Source: Jannaschia formosa (GTDB lineage: Bacteria > Pseudomonadota > Alphaproteobacteria > Rhodobacterales > Rhodobacteraceae). Taken from it: DNA of 55,782 nt. The stretch lies in contig NZ_QPLJ01000024.1 in assembly GCF_003340555.1 (NCBI RefSeq), positions 1-55,782 on the forward strand. Direction: 5' to 3'. Below are positions 36,099 through 45,575 of this stretch, piece by piece; the first letter of the stretch is position 1, and each line of letters opens with the position of its first letter. A program made the translations under genes and the position numbers. The notes below the pieces were generated by a model. It was not told the origin of the DNA and did no database searches. It saw nothing but the letters and a program-made list of their open reading frames with translations.

Positions 36099-37637
36099 CT
36101 ATTTTCGCCAGAAGTCGGGGTTGAACAGCGCGATCAGGGCCAGCGCCTCAAGCCGTCCGACGACCATCGCCCCCGCCCAGATCAGCTTGGTCGCGTCCGA
36201 GAGGGTGCCGATTCCCGTCGCGGGGCCGGTTCCCATCGCCATGTCGGCCAGCGGGCCGGTGGTGGTCAGCGCGGCGACGGCCAGGATCATCGCGCCGGTC
36301 AGGTCGAGCCCGGTCGCCGCCAGAAGCAGGCTGACCGCCGCCAGCGTGATCGCGAAGATCATGAAGAAGACCCAGGCCGCCTCGACGCCCCGCATGGGGA
36401 TCGAGCTGCGCACGCTGCCGCCGACGATGCCGTGGGGGTGGACCAGCAGGTTCATCTCGCGCCGGCCATGTTCGTAGAGCGCGTAGATCCGCAGCAGCTT
36501 CACCCCGCCCGCCGTGGTCGCGATGCCGCCGCCGAACATCGTCAGCCCCATCAGCAGCACGATCGGCGTGTCGAGGCCGGACCAGTCGCGCGCCGTGTCC
36601 CAGTCGGCCGATTCCCAGCCGGTCGTCGTCAGGAAGGACAGCACGGTGAAGATCGTGCCCCAGATCGCGCGCAGCGCGGTGACGGGATCGGTCTGGGTCG
36701 CGAGCCCGATCGCGCTTACGAAGTGGCGCGCGACGAGCAGCAGCACGGCCAGCCCGATGATCATCAGCGCAATGCGGATCTCGCGATCCCTGGTGATGCG
36801 GACGGCTTGGTCGCGCGGCATGCGTCCGGCATAGACCTGGCGCGAGACGGCGAAGGTGAGGAAAAGGAAGACGATGATCTCTCCGCCGAGGCCGCTGGCC
36901 GCCTCGGCCGGGCCGCCGCCCGCCGTGATGCCCGAGGTCGACATCGTCGACATGGCGTGGATCGCGGCGCGGGTCGACGGATCGCCCGACCCGTAGAGCA
37001 GCAGCCACAGCAGCACCGTGAGCCCGGCATAGATCGGCGCGATGGCGCGGAAGTAGCGGGTCAGCCGGTGCTCGGGGTCGGCGGACTGATCCTCGGTCGA
37101 GAGCCGCGCGCTCTGCCCGAAGCGGGCGGTATAGGTGACCTCGAACCCGCCGAGCCGCAGCGGCGCGAGGATCGCGACGGCGGCCACCAGGATCAGGAGC
37201 CCGCCCTGCCAGGCGACGAGCGCGCGCCACAGATGCACCGTCTCGGAGAGGCGGTCCGGTGCGAAGAGCGTGCCGCCGGTGGTGGTCGCGGCGGCGACCA
37301 TCTCGACATAGGCGTTGAGGTAGCGCGTATCGACCACCGCCTCGTTCACCGGCAGCGCGGCGAGCGCCGGCAGGAGGGCCAGCGCCCCCAGAAGCGCCGT
37401 CAGGTGGCTGCGGGTGACGTTGCGGGGGCGGCGGTTGCCGGTGGCGAGCCCGATCGCCGTGGCGAGCGCCAGCAGGATCGCGGCCCAGAGCCCGAAGGCC
37501 TGGGCGTCGGCGTAGCGCCCGAAATAGAGGCCGTGCCCGGCGGGCACCAGCATCGACAGCGCCAAGAACCCGGCCAGCTTGACGAGGAGCGGGAGGGGGT
37601 GACGCTGCTGGACCGGAACGGCAGCCGTCCGGGGCAT
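36099..37637 (-). CDS. trkH: Potassium uptake protein TrkH
   Basis: Membrane subunit of the Trk potassium system, 512 residues, around ten membrane segments. Selectivity-filter-like loops are visible at MSTMSTSGIT, FLTTTGWES, FGGGIATTAGG and ALTTTGPLAD, each with the key glycine. The start overlaps the trkA stop by one base (TGATG), and both are likely translated together. The frame is open through trkA in the other reading phase, which is not part of the protein. Confidence 0.94.
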   Translation of the reverse strand: MPRTAAVPVQQRHPLPLLVKLAGFLALSMLVPAGHGLYFGRYADAQAFGLWAAILLALATAIGLATGNRRPRNVTRSHLTALLGALALLPALAALPVNEAVVDTRYLNAYVEMVAAATTTGGTLFAPDRLSETVHLWRALVAWQGGLLILVAAVAILAPLRLGGFEVTYTARFGQSARLSTEDQSADPEHRLTRYFRAIAPIYAGLTVLLWLLLYGSGDPSTRAAIHAMSTMSTSGITAGGGPAEAASGLGGEIIVFLFLTFAVSRQVYAGRMPRDQAVRITRDREIRIALMIIGLAVLLLVARHFVSAIGLATQTDPVTALRAIWGTIFTVLSFLTTTGWESADWDTARDWSGLDTPIVLLMGLTMFGGGIATTAGGVKLLRIYALYEHGRREMNLLVHPHGIVGGSVRSSIPMRGVEAAWVFFMIFAITLAAVSLLLAATGLDLTGAMILAVAALTTTGPLADMAMGTGPATGIGTLSDATKLIWAGAMVVGRLEALALIALFNPDFWRK

Positions 37638-39019
37638 CAGAAGAAGTCCACCTGCACCTGCAGCAGCCGCTCCACCTCCGGCACGTCGGCGGCGAGCGCG
37701 AAGATCGCGATGACGTCGCCCTCCTCGATCAGGGTGGCGCCTTCGGGGCGCAGGATGCGCCCGTCCTCCTTGGCGATGGCGCCGACCAGCGCGCCTTCCG
37801 GGAAGGTGATGTCGCGGATGCGGCGTCCGGCCAGCGGCGAGGTCGACAGGACCTGCGCCTCGATCACCTCGGCCTCGGCATCGCCGACGGAGTAGACGTT
37901 GCGGACCCGGCCGTGGCGGACATGGCGCAGGATCGAGCTGACCGTGGTCTGCCGCGGGTTCACATAGGCGTCGATCTGGAGCGGACCCATCAGCGGCACC
38001 AGCGTCGGGTCGTTGATCAGCGCGATGGTCTTGGAACAGCCCGCCGCCTTGGCGCGGACGGCAGCCAGAAGGTTGGTCTTGTCGTCGTCGGTGACGGTCA
38101 GCACGGCGTCGGCCCGCTCGATATTGGCCTCGCGCAGCAGCTCGATGTCGAGCCCGTCGCCCGAGAGCACGATCGTCCGTTCCAGCGCCTCGGCGGCGCG
38201 TTCGGCGGAGGCGCGGTCGCGCTCGATCATCTTGGCGCGGACGCGGTCGGGGCTGGCCTCCAGCGCCTTGGCGACGGTGAGGCCGACATTGCCGCCGCCG
38301 ATCAGCACGACGCGCTCGGCGCGCTTCGAGGGCTTGCCGAAGATCTCCTGCGTGCGGGCGAGGTCGGCGGTGTGTGTCAGGACGTAGATCTGGTCCCCGG
38401 CCTGAAGCTGGTCGCGCGGGTCGGGCGCGAAGAGCCGGCCGCCGGGGCGGCGCACGCCGACGACGACGGCGCGCAGCGTCGAGAACAGCTCGGACAGCTG
38501 GCGCAGCGGCGTGTCGAGCACGGGGCAGTCGGCGTCGAGCTGCAGGCCGATGAACTGCGCGCGCCCGTCCATGAACTCCTCGACGTCGAAGGCCTCGGGC
38601 GCGCGCAGGCGGCGCAGCGCGGCCTCGGCCACCTCCTTCTCGGGCGAGATGACGACGTCGATCGGCATGTGGTCGCGGCGGTAGAGATCGGAGCGCATCG
38701 CGCTGAGGTAGGACTGCGCCCGAAGCCGCGCGATCTTGCGCGGGACGGTGAAAACGGAATGGGCGACCTGACAGGTCACCATGTTGACCTCGTCGGAATG
38801 GGTCGCCGCGATCAGCATGTCCGCGTCCTCGGCCCCTGCCCTCTCGAGCACGTTCGGGTAGGAGGCGAAGCCGGTGATGCCCTGCACGTCGAGCGTGTCG
38901 GTCGCGCGGTTCACGAGGCTCGGGTTGTTGTCGACGACGGTGACGTCGTTGCGTTCGCCCGCCAGATGCCTGGCGATCTGCCAGCCGACCTGCCCCGCGC
39001 CGCAGATGATGACCTTCAA
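37637..39019 (-). CDS. trkA: Trk potassium transporter regulatory protein TrkA
   Basis: Peripheral NAD-binding regulator that gates TrkH, 460 residues. Two tandem RCK units: the first nucleotide fold begins KVIICGAGQVGWQIARHL, the second begins VLIGGGNVGLTVAKALE near residue 235; each is followed by an RCK_C domain. In many alphaproteobacteria trkA comes right after ntrYX; here the trkA-trkH-hfq-hflX block is about 7 kb away and on the opposite strand. Confidence 0.95.
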   Translation of the reverse strand: MKVIICGAGQVGWQIARHLAGERNDVTVVDNNPSLVNRATDTLDVQGITGFASYPNVLERAGAEDADMLIAATHSDEVNMVTCQVAHSVFTVPRKIARLRAQSYLSAMRSDLYRRDHMPIDVVISPEKEVAEAALRRLRAPEAFDVEEFMDGRAQFIGLQLDADCPVLDTPLRQLSELFSTLRAVVVGVRRPGGRLFAPDPRDQLQAGDQIYVLTHTADLARTQEIFGKPSKRAERVVLIGGGNVGLTVAKALEASPDRVRAKMIERDRASAERAAEALERTIVLSGDGLDIELLREANIERADAVLTVTDDDKTNLLAAVRAKAAGCSKTIALINDPTLVPLMGPLQIDAYVNPRQTTVSSILRHVRHGRVRNVYSVGDAEAEVIEAQVLSTSPLAGRRIRDITFPEGALVGAIAKEDGRILRPEGATLIEEGDVIAIFALAADVPEVERLLQVQVDFF

Positions 39020-39091
39020 GGCTGGGCTCCGTCATGGCGTCCGGTTTCCCGACGGATAGGGCCGCGGGATGGGGCGGTCAACGGGGCGCCG

Positions 39092-39152
39092 GAACGGCTG
39101 CCGTTCGGTGATCCAAAGGGCAGCCGTTCTGGAGTCCGAAGGGCAGCCGTTC
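39092..39152. repeat. REP-like palindrome plus two direct copies between phoB and trkA
   Basis: GAACGGC-T-GCCGTTC is a perfect palindrome at 39092-39106. Two direct copies of AAGGGCAGCCGTTC follow at 39116-39129 and 39139-39152, sharing the GGCAGCCGTTC half-site. The group lies after the phoB stop and before the trkA start region, so it may act as a phoB 3' end stem or as a repetitive extragenic element. A close relative, GGAACGGCAGCCGTCC, is seen at the beginning of trkH. Confidence 0.6.
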
Positions 39153-39177
39153 GATCCGCCGCCTTCCCCGCCCGTCC

Positions 39178-39867
39178 TCAGCCCAGCGCGTAGCCCGCGC
39201 CGCGCACCGTGCGGATCGGGTCGTCTGTGCCGGTCGCGCCGCGCAGCACCTTGCGGAGGCGGCCGACATGGACGTCGACCGTGCGGCTGTCGACATAGAT
39301 GTCCCTGCCCCAGACCCGGTCGAGAAGCTGGTCGCGCGACCAGACCCGGCCGGGGCGTTCCATGAAGGTCGTGAGCAGGCGGAACTCGGTCGGGCCGAGA
39401 TGGAGCTCGGCGCCGGCGCGGAAGACGCGGTGTTCCTCGGAATTGACCTGGATGTCCCCGAATTCGAGGATCTCCCCGACCGAGGCCGGGCGGACGCGGC
39501 GCAGCTGAGTGCGGATCCGGGCCATCAGCTCGACCACGGAATAGGGTTTCACCACGTAGTCGTCGGCCCCGGTTTCGAGCCCGCGGACGCGGTCCACCTC
39601 TTCCGAGCGGGCGGAGATCATGATGACCGGGATCGACCGCGTCTCGGGCGCCGATTTCAGCCGGCGGCAGACCTCGATGCCCGAGACCTCGGGCAGCATC
39701 CAGTCGAGCAGGATCAGGTCGGGCGCATCCTCTCGCGCGAGGTCGAGTGCTGCGTCGCCCGAGGTGGCCTGCTGGACGTGATAGCCCTCGGCCTCGAGGT
39801 TGTAGACCAGCACCTCGCGCTGCGGGGCCTCGTCCTCGACCACCAGGACGGAGAGCTGCGCGCTCAT
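39178..39867 (-). CDS. phoB: Phosphate regulon response regulator PhoB
   Basis: OmpR/PhoB-type regulator, 229 residues. The receiver has E11/D12 and the phospho-acceptor D55 (LLDWMLPE), with VVKPYS carrying the lysine; the winged helix has the LGPTEFRLLTTFMERPGRVWSRDQLLDRVWG core. When phosphorylated by PhoR it binds Pho boxes such as the one before pstS. It is the last gene of phoR-pstSCAB-phoU-phoB, overlapping phoU by four bases, so it amplifies its own expression when the operon is on. Confidence 0.95.
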   Translation of the reverse strand: MSAQLSVLVVEDEAPQREVLVYNLEAEGYHVQQATSGDAALDLAREDAPDLILLDWMLPEVSGIEVCRRLKSAPETRSIPVIMISARSEEVDRVRGLETGADDYVVKPYSVVELMARIRTQLRRVRPASVGEILEFGDIQVNSEEHRVFRAGAELHLGPTEFRLLTTFMERPGRVWSRDQLLDRVWGRDIYVDSRTVDVHVGRLRKVLRGATGTDDPIRTVRGAGYALG

Positions 39868-40586
39868 GACGGCAGCGCACCGCCTTTCGCGGTGCTGGTG
39901 CGGTCGGCCTTCACCCGCTCGTCCCCGGGGATCTCGCCGGTGACGAGGTAGATCACCTGCTCGGCGATGCCGGTGACGAGGTCGCCCATGCGCTCGATGT
40001 TCTTGGCCATGAAATGCAGGTGCATGCAGGGCGTGATGTTGCGCGGATCCTCCATCATGTGGGTCAGGTAGACCCGGAAGAGCGCGTTATACATCTGGTC
40101 GACTTCCTCGTCGCGGGCGCGGACGTCGGCGGCAAGTTCGGCGTCGCGCTGGATGTAGGCGTCGAGCACGTCCTTCAGCATCGCCTCGACCGCCTTCGAC
40201 ATGCGCCGGAGCGAGGCGGCGCTGCCCTCGACGGGCTGCAGGTCGATGATGATCTCGGTCCGCTTGGCCATGTTCTTGGCATAGTCGCCGATCCGCTCCA
40301 GCGCGGCGGAGATGCGGAAGACGGTCAGGACGGTGCGCAGGTCGCTGGCAATGGGCTGGCGAAGGGCGATGACGCGGGCGGCCTCTTCGTTGACCTTCAG
40401 TTCCATCTCGTCGATCCGCTTGTCGTCGCGGCGCACCTTGTTGGCCAGTTCGGGGTCGTTCTCCGAAAGGGCCTGCGAGGCCTTGGCGACGGCGTCCTCG
40501 ACCTGGCCGCCCATCTTCATGATGAGCGCCTGGATCGCCTCGAGGTCGCGGTCGAAGGCCGCCGAAATGTGAGGGTTCGATTTCAT
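39864..40586 (-). CDS. phoU: Phosphate signalling protein PhoU
   Basis: Negative regulator of phosphate signalling, 240 residues. Two three-helix PhoU bundles carry the metal-binding motifs EANKV-like (DPELANKVRRDDKRIDEME here) and DDEVD-like (ADVRARDEEVDQMYN). It bridges PstB and PhoR to shut the pathway when phosphate is plentiful. It sits three bases after pstB and overlaps phoB (ATGA). Confidence 0.94.
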   Translation of the reverse strand: MKSNPHISAAFDRDLEAIQALIMKMGGQVEDAVAKASQALSENDPELANKVRRDDKRIDEMELKVNEEAARVIALRQPIASDLRTVLTVFRISAALERIGDYAKNMAKRTEIIIDLQPVEGSAASLRRMSKAVEAMLKDVLDAYIQRDAELAADVRARDEEVDQMYNALFRVYLTHMMEDPRNITPCMHLHFMAKNIERMGDLVTGIAEQVIYLVTGEIPGDERVKADRTSTAKGGALPS

Positions 40587-40589
40587 GAT

Positions 40590-41387
40590 CTATCCGATCC
40601 GGCCGGTGATGTAATTCTCGGTCCGCTGGTCGCGCGGATTGGTGAAGATGTCGCCGGTCTCGCCGTATTCGACCATCTCGCCCAGGTGGAAATAGGCGGT
40701 GCGCTGGCTGACGCGGCTGGCCTGCGACATGGAATGGGTGACGATCACCACGCTGTAGCGTTCGCGCAGCTCGTGAATCAGGTTCTCGACCTGGTCGGTG
40801 GCGATCGGGTCGAGCGCGGAGCACGGCTCGTCCATCAGCAGCACCTCGGGCGAGGTGGCGACGGCGCGGGCGATGCAGAGGCGCTGCTGCTGTCCGCCAG
40901 AGAGGCCGGTGCCGGGCGCCTGGAGCCGGTCCTTGACCTCGTCCCAGAGCGCGGCGCGGCGGAGCGAGGTCTCGACGATCTCGTCGAGCTCGGCCTTGTT
41001 GCGGGCGAGCCCGTGGATCTTCGGGCCGTAGGCGACATTGTCGTAGATCGACTTCGGGAAGGGGTTGGGCTTCTGGAAGACCATCCCGACCTTGGCGCGC
41101 AGCTGCACCGGATCGACCCGCCGGTCGTAGATGTCCTCGCCGTCGATCATGATGTCGCCCTCGATCCGCGCGATCGGGATCGTGTCGTTCATCCGGTTGA
41201 TGCAGCGCAGGAAGGTCGACTTGCCGCAGCCCGAGGGGCCGATGAAGGCGGTGACCATCTTGTCGGCGATGTCGATATTCACGTCCTTGATGGCGTGGGT
41301 GTCGCCATAATAGACATGGACGCCCCTGGCCGCGATCTTCACTTCCTCGTTGCCCACGGTTCTCTCCACAAATCGCATGTCGTTCAT
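40590..41387 (-). CDS. pstB: Phosphate ABC transporter ATP-binding protein
   Basis: ATPase subunit of the high-affinity phosphate importer, 265 residues. Walker [10 protein letters not shown], signature [14 protein letters not shown], Walker [14 protein letters not shown] and the H-loop IVTHSM. The N-terminal [16 protein letters not shown] is typical of PstB. It is 13 bases after pstA in the operon. Confidence 0.96.
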   Translation of the reverse strand: MNDMRFVERTVGNEEVKIAARGVHVYYGDTHAIKDVNIDIADKMVTAFIGPSGCGKSTFLRCINRMNDTIPIARIEGDIMIDGEDIYDRRVDPVQLRAKVGMVFQKPNPFPKSIYDNVAYGPKIHGLARNKAELDEIVETSLRRAALWDEVKDRLQAPGTGLSGGQQQRLCIARAVATSPEVLLMDEPCSALDPIATDQVENLIHELRERYSVVIVTHSMSQASRVSQRTAYFHLGEMVEYGETGDIFTNPRDQRTENYITGRIG

Positions 41388-41400
41388 CTCGGGGCCCCTT

Positions 41401-42753
41401 TTACCAGCGGCGCTCGAACTTGCGACGCAGGAAGATGGCCGCGAGGTTCATGATCAGAAGGAATATCAGCAGAACGATGATCGCGCCGGACGCCCGCTCG
41501 ACGAAGGCCGGATCGGACCGCTGGGTGAAGTTGTAGACCTGCACCGGCAGGGCGGTGGCCGGGTCGAAGAGGCCGCCGTCCCAGGGCGCATCCGGGTATT
41601 CGCGCACGAAGGCGACCATCCCGATCAGCAGCAGCGGCGCCGTCTCGCCCAGAGCCTGCGCGAGGCCGATGATCGTGCCGGTCAGGATGCCGGGCATCGC
41701 CAGCGGCAGGACGTGGTGGAAGACGGCCTGCATCTTCGAGGCGCCGATGCCGAGGGCGGCGTCACGGATCGAGGGCGGCACCGCCTTGAGCGCGGCGCGC
41801 GTCGCGATGATGATCGTCGGCAGCGTCATCAGCGTCAGCACGAGGCCGCCGACGATGGGCGCCGATTGCGGCAAGCCCGCGAAGTTGATGAAGATCGCGA
41901 GGCCGAGGATGCCGAAGACGATGGATGGCACGGCGGCGAGGTTCGAGATGTTCACCTCGATCAGGTCGGTGAAGCGGTTCTGCGGCGCGAATTCTTCCAG
42001 GTAGATCGAGGCGGCGACGCCGATGGGCAGCGACAGCACAAGCACGACCAGCATCATGTAGAAGCTGCCGAGGATGGCGACGCCGAGGCCCGCCGCCTCG
42101 GGACGGGTGCTGGAGGCGTCGGGCGCGGTGATGAAGCGCCAGTTGAAGCCGGTCCGAAGCAGGCCCGCCTCCTCCAGCGCCTCGGCCAGGCGAAGCTGCT
42201 CGGGCGAGATGTTACTGTCGAGCTCGGCCGTCTCGTAGGTCACGCGGCCCTTGAAGAAGCCGTCGATGCGGCCGCTGGCCAGCACCTCGACCGGGACCGT
42301 CTGGCCCACCAGCTCGGGGTTGGCGAGCACGGTGGCGCGCAGTTGAGCCACGCTCTCGTCCGAGATCAGGTCGGCGATGTCGCCCTCGGGCAGATCGGTC
42401 TCGATCCCCGCCGCCTCGATGGTCTGCATGAGCCCGTCGCGCAGCAGCGGCGCATAGCCGAAGGTCGTGACCGAGGCCATCTCGACCGGATTGCGGTTGC
42501 CCTCGGGGTCCAGACGCTCCGCGTCGAGCGGCACGGAGATCTCGATCGTGGTCTGGCGGAAGGCCGAGAGACCGGCGGTGAGGATCGAGATCATCAGCAG
42601 GACCAGCATCAGGATGCCGGTGCAGACGGCGATGAGGCCATAGAGCCGGAACCGCTTCTCGCGCGCGTTGCGCTTCGCGGTCTTCGCGTCGGCCTGCATG
42701 AGCGAGCCGGCGTTAGGCGTGCTCCGCGGGGTGTCGGCGGTGGCAATGGTCAT
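41401..42753 (-). CDS. pstA: Phosphate ABC transporter permease PstA
   Basis: Inner-membrane permease, 450 residues, longer than E. coli PstA (296) because of a periplasmic insert of about 150 residues after the first membrane helix (about 65-215). Then five helices and the docking loop [20 protein letters not shown] follow. The start is the ATG giving MTIATADT, overlapping the pstC stop (ATGA). The insert is usual in alphaproteobacterial PstA. Confidence 0.94.
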   Translation of the reverse strand: MTIATADTPRSTPNAGSLMQADAKTAKRNAREKRFRLYGLIAVCTGILMLVLLMISILTAGLSAFRQTTIEISVPLDAERLDPEGNRNPVEMASVTTFGYAPLLRDGLMQTIEAAGIETDLPEGDIADLISDESVAQLRATVLANPELVGQTVPVEVLASGRIDGFFKGRVTYETAELDSNISPEQLRLAEALEEAGLLRTGFNWRFITAPDASSTRPEAAGLGVAILGSFYMMLVVLVLSLPIGVAASIYLEEFAPQNRFTDLIEVNISNLAAVPSIVFGILGLAIFINFAGLPQSAPIVGGLVLTLMTLPTIIIATRAALKAVPPSIRDAALGIGASKMQAVFHHVLPLAMPGILTGTIIGLAQALGETAPLLLIGMVAFVREYPDAPWDGGLFDPATALPVQVYNFTQRSDPAFVERASGAIIVLLIFLLIMNLAAIFLRRKFERRW

Positions 42754-44213
42754 TCGTATTGCTCCCGGTAACGGCGCACGATGTAGAGGGCGAGGACGTT
42801 CAGCCCCAGCGTGATGACGAAGAGGGTGAGGCCCAGCGCGAAGGCGACCAGCGTCTCGGGCGACGAGAAGTCGGTGTCGCCGGTCAGCTGGCTGACGATC
42901 TTGACGGTCACCGTCGTCATCGCCTCGAAGGGGTTCACGTCGATCCGGGCCGCGGCCCCTGCCCCCAGCACGACGATCATCGTCTCGCCGATGGCGCGCG
43001 AGGCGGCCAGCAGGATGGCGCCGACGATGCCCGGCAGGGCCGCGGGGACGATCACCTGGCGGATCGTCTCGGACTGCGTCGCGCCCAGCCCGTAGGAGCC
43101 GTCGCGCATCGCCTGCGGCACCGCGTTGATGATGTCGTCGGAGAGCGAGGAGACGAAGGGGATCAGCATGATGCCCATCACGAGGCCCGCGGTCATCACC
43201 GACGATGCGCTGTTGCCGAGGCCCAGCGGCGAGGCGATGGCGTCGCGCAGCAGCGGGCCGACCGTGATCAGCGCGAAAAGGCCGTAGACGATGGTCGGGA
43301 TGCCGGCCAGCACCTCCAGCAGGGGCTTTGCGAAGCCGCGGAAGCGCTTGTCGGCGTATTCCGACAGGTAGATCGCCGCAAAGAGGCCGATCGGGACCGA
43401 GACCAGCAGCGCGATCAGCGAGATGTAGAGCGTGCCCCAGAGCAGCGGCAGGATGCCGAGTTCGGACGCGCCGCCCCGGCCGGAAAAGCTCGGGTCCCAG
43501 GTGGTCGAGAAGAAGAACTCCGAGGCCGGGTATTGCCGGAAGAAGTTCATCGTCTCGAACAGCATAGACATCACGATGCCGAAGGTCGTCAGGATCGCGA
43601 TGGTCGAGGCGCCGATCAGCAGGACCAGCACCGCCAGTTCGACCGAGTTGCGGGCGCGGTAGGTTCGGTCGATCCGCGAGACGGTGAAGATGAAGCCCGC
43701 CAGCGCGAGGATCAGGATGACCACCGTGCGCGCGAGATCCGCGCGGCTGTCGAGGACGCGATAGCGCTGCGCCGCCTCGAGGATGACGGTATCGACCTCG
43801 CTGCCGACGGCGACCCCGATCTCGGCCAGCCGGGCGCGCAGGTCGGTGGCTTCGGCGTCGTGCGCCTCCTGCGCGGTGAGCGCACCCTGCGCCACGGCAA
43901 GGTCCAGCCCGCCCGCGACCCGGCGCACGTCCGCCATCAGAAGGTTCAGTGCGCCGGCATCCTGATAGGCGGCGTCGGGCACGATCGAAGCGACACGGCC
44001 CTCGATCAGCATGGGCTGAAGTATCATCCAGGCCGCCAGCACCAGCAGCGCGGGCGCGGTCACCAACAGGGCGACATTGGCGCCGTAATAGTTCGGAAGG
44101 GAATGCAGCTCTCGCGCGTCGCCCCCGGCGGAGGCCATGGCCTTGCGGCGACCGATGACCGCGCCGATCAAGGCAAGGACGGCGATGGAGACGAGGAGCC
44201 AGAGCGGCGACAT
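42750..44213 (-). CDS. pstC: Phosphate ABC transporter permease PstC
   Basis: Inner-membrane permease, 487 residues. Extra N-terminal helices (about 5-20 and 45-65) and a soluble loop (about 66-150) precede the canonical six helices; the docking loop reads RDGSYGLGATQSETIRQVIVP. As with PstA it is longer than the E. coli protein (319 residues). It is 94 bases after pstS; the gap carries a strong stem-loop. Confidence 0.94.
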   Translation of the reverse strand: MSPLWLLVSIAVLALIGAVIGRRKAMASAGGDARELHSLPNYYGANVALLVTAPALLVLAAWMILQPMLIEGRVASIVPDAAYQDAGALNLLMADVRRVAGGLDLAVAQGALTAQEAHDAEATDLRARLAEIGVAVGSEVDTVILEAAQRYRVLDSRADLARTVVILILALAGFIFTVSRIDRTYRARNSVELAVLVLLIGASTIAILTTFGIVMSMLFETMNFFRQYPASEFFFSTTWDPSFSGRGGASELGILPLLWGTLYISLIALLVSVPIGLFAAIYLSEYADKRFRGFAKPLLEVLAGIPTIVYGLFALITVGPLLRDAIASPLGLGNSASSVMTAGLVMGIMLIPFVSSLSDDIINAVPQAMRDGSYGLGATQSETIRQVIVPAALPGIVGAILLAASRAIGETMIVVLGAGAAARIDVNPFEAMTTVTVKIVSQLTGDTDFSSPETLVAFALGLTLFVITLGLNVLALYIVRRYREQYE

Positions 44214-44258
44214 TGGGAAACTCCATCGGGAAGAACGCGCCCCGCGCGGAGGCGCAAT

Positions 44259-44289
44259 GCGCCGCGGCGGAGAGCCCCCGCCGCGGCGC
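44259..44289 (-). repeat. Strong hairpin between pstS and pstC
   Basis: GCGCCGCGGCGG and CCGCCGCGGCGC form a perfect 12-base GC stem with a seven-base loop in the pstS-pstC gap. There is no T-tract on the minus strand, so it is better read as an mRNA-stabilising or pausing stem that raises PstS above the membrane subunits. Confidence 0.75.
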
Positions 44290-44307
44290 GTGTCGGAAAG
44301 GACGGGA

Positions 44308-45348
44308 TTACTCGGTCATGTCGACTTCGTTCTCGACCGTCGCCTGGACCGCATCCAGCTCCGGATCGGGCACGAGGCCGTAGTCGGAGAGCGGGCCGCC
44401 GGGGCCGGCGATGTCGTCGGAGACGAAGAAGGAGGCGTATTCCTTCAGGCCAGGGATGACGCCGATATGCGCGCCCTTGATGTAGAAGTAGAGCGGGCGC
44501 GAGACCGGGTATTCGCCGGAAGCGATGGTCTCGGTCGAGGGCGCCACGCCGTTCATGGTCGCGACCTTCAGAACATCCGTGTTGTTCTCGTAGAAGGACA
44601 GGCCGAAGACGCCGATCCCGTCGGGGTTCGACTCGATCCGCGCCAGCGTCTCGGTGTAGTCGCCGGTGATGTCGACCGCGACGCCGTCGGAACGGACCGC
44701 GAGGCAGGCATCCTCGGCTTCGTCCTCGGTCATGCCGGAGGCGACGAGGGCGTCGTAGGTGCCGGTGGCTTCGCAGCCGGCCGCGATCACCTGCTCTTCG
44801 AAGACTTCGCGGGTGCCGTGGTTGGTGCCCGGGATGAAGGCGGCGATGTTGACGGCCGGGAGGTCGGCGTTGAAGTCGGCCCACTGGTCATGCGGGTTGT
44901 CGACCAGCTCGCCATCGACCAGGACGCGGGCGCCCAGGGCGTTGAAGATGTCGGAGGGCGTGAAGGCGTTGAAGGCCGGGCCGTTCTGGCGGCTGGCGAA
45001 GACGATGCCGTCATAGCCGATCCGGACCTCGATGATGTCGTCCACGCCATTGGCGGCGCAGGCTTCGACCTCGCCCTCGCGGATCGCGCGGGAGGCGTTC
45101 GCGATGTCGATGGTGTTCTCGCCGACGCCCTCGCAGAAGCGGCGCAGGCCAGCCGAGGAGCCGCCCGATTCCACGACCGGGGTCGGGAAGTCGAAATTCT
45201 CGCCGAAAGCTTCGGCCACGATCGAGGCGTAGGGCAGCACGGTCGAGGATCCGGCGACCTGGACATTGTCGCGGGACTGCGCGGCGGCGCCGGTGGCGCA
45301 GACGGCGGCGACGGCGAAGGTCGAGAGGGCGGTCTTGGTGAGGGACAT
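44308..45348 (-). CDS. pstS: Phosphate-binding periplasmic protein PstS
   Basis: Substrate-binding protein of 346 residues. A signal peptide of about 22 residues (MSLTKTALSTFAVAAVCATG then AAAQ) is followed by VAGSSTVLPYA, the phosphate-binding strand, and VESGGSSAGLRRF, the second phosphate-contact loop. It is the first gene after the Pho box. There is no lipobox, so it is free in the periplasm. Confidence 0.95.
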   Translation of the reverse strand: MSLTKTALSTFAVAAVCATGAAAQSRDNVQVAGSSTVLPYASIVAEAFGENFDFPTPVVESGGSSAGLRRFCEGVGENTIDIANASRAIREGEVEACAANGVDDIIEVRIGYDGIVFASRQNGPAFNAFTPSDIFNALGARVLVDGELVDNPHDQWADFNADLPAVNIAAFIPGTNHGTREVFEEQVIAAGCEATGTYDALVASGMTEDEAEDACLAVRSDGVAVDITGDYTETLARIESNPDGIGVFGLSFYENNTDVLKVATMNGVAPSTETIASGEYPVSRPLYFYIKGAHIGVIPGLKEYASFFVSDDIAGPGGPLSDYGLVPDPELDAVQATVENEVDMTE

Positions 45349-45432
45349 GACAACTCCTGAGTTTTACATCCATTCACGGGCCACCAGCGGGCCCGATCGC
45401 CTGCGCACCTAGGTGCCGCGCATCTGGCTTTT

Positions 45433-45461
45433 GTGACAGGAGAGTAACGGTTTTATGACAG
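45433..45461 (-). promoter_or_regulatory. Pho box (three direct repeats) upstream of pstS
   Basis: Reading the minus strand, CTGTCAT, CCGTTAC and CTGTCAC occur at exact 11-base spacing (four-base gaps). This is the arrangement bound by PhoB dimers. It lies about 85-113 bases before the pstS ATG, leaving room for the core promoter. It makes pstS-pstC-pstA-pstB-phoU-phoB a PhoB-controlled unit. Confidence 0.85.
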
Positions 45462-45575
45462 TGTGGTGGGAAGGCACGGGTCCGCGGACCGCTTCGGCGC
45501 AATTATTCAGGTCGCCCGCCAAGAACCTGAAAACATTAATCAGGACGGCTGCGCCCGGGCGCCGGGGCGGCGCAG

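Noticed and set aside
36099-39035. One 978-codon frame covering TrkH and the TrkA region
   Set aside because: Only the last 512 codons (TrkH) are real; the first half is trkA read in another frame.
41401-44226. One 941-codon frame covering PstA and the PstC region
   Set aside because: Only the PstA part is real; the first half is pstC read out of phase.
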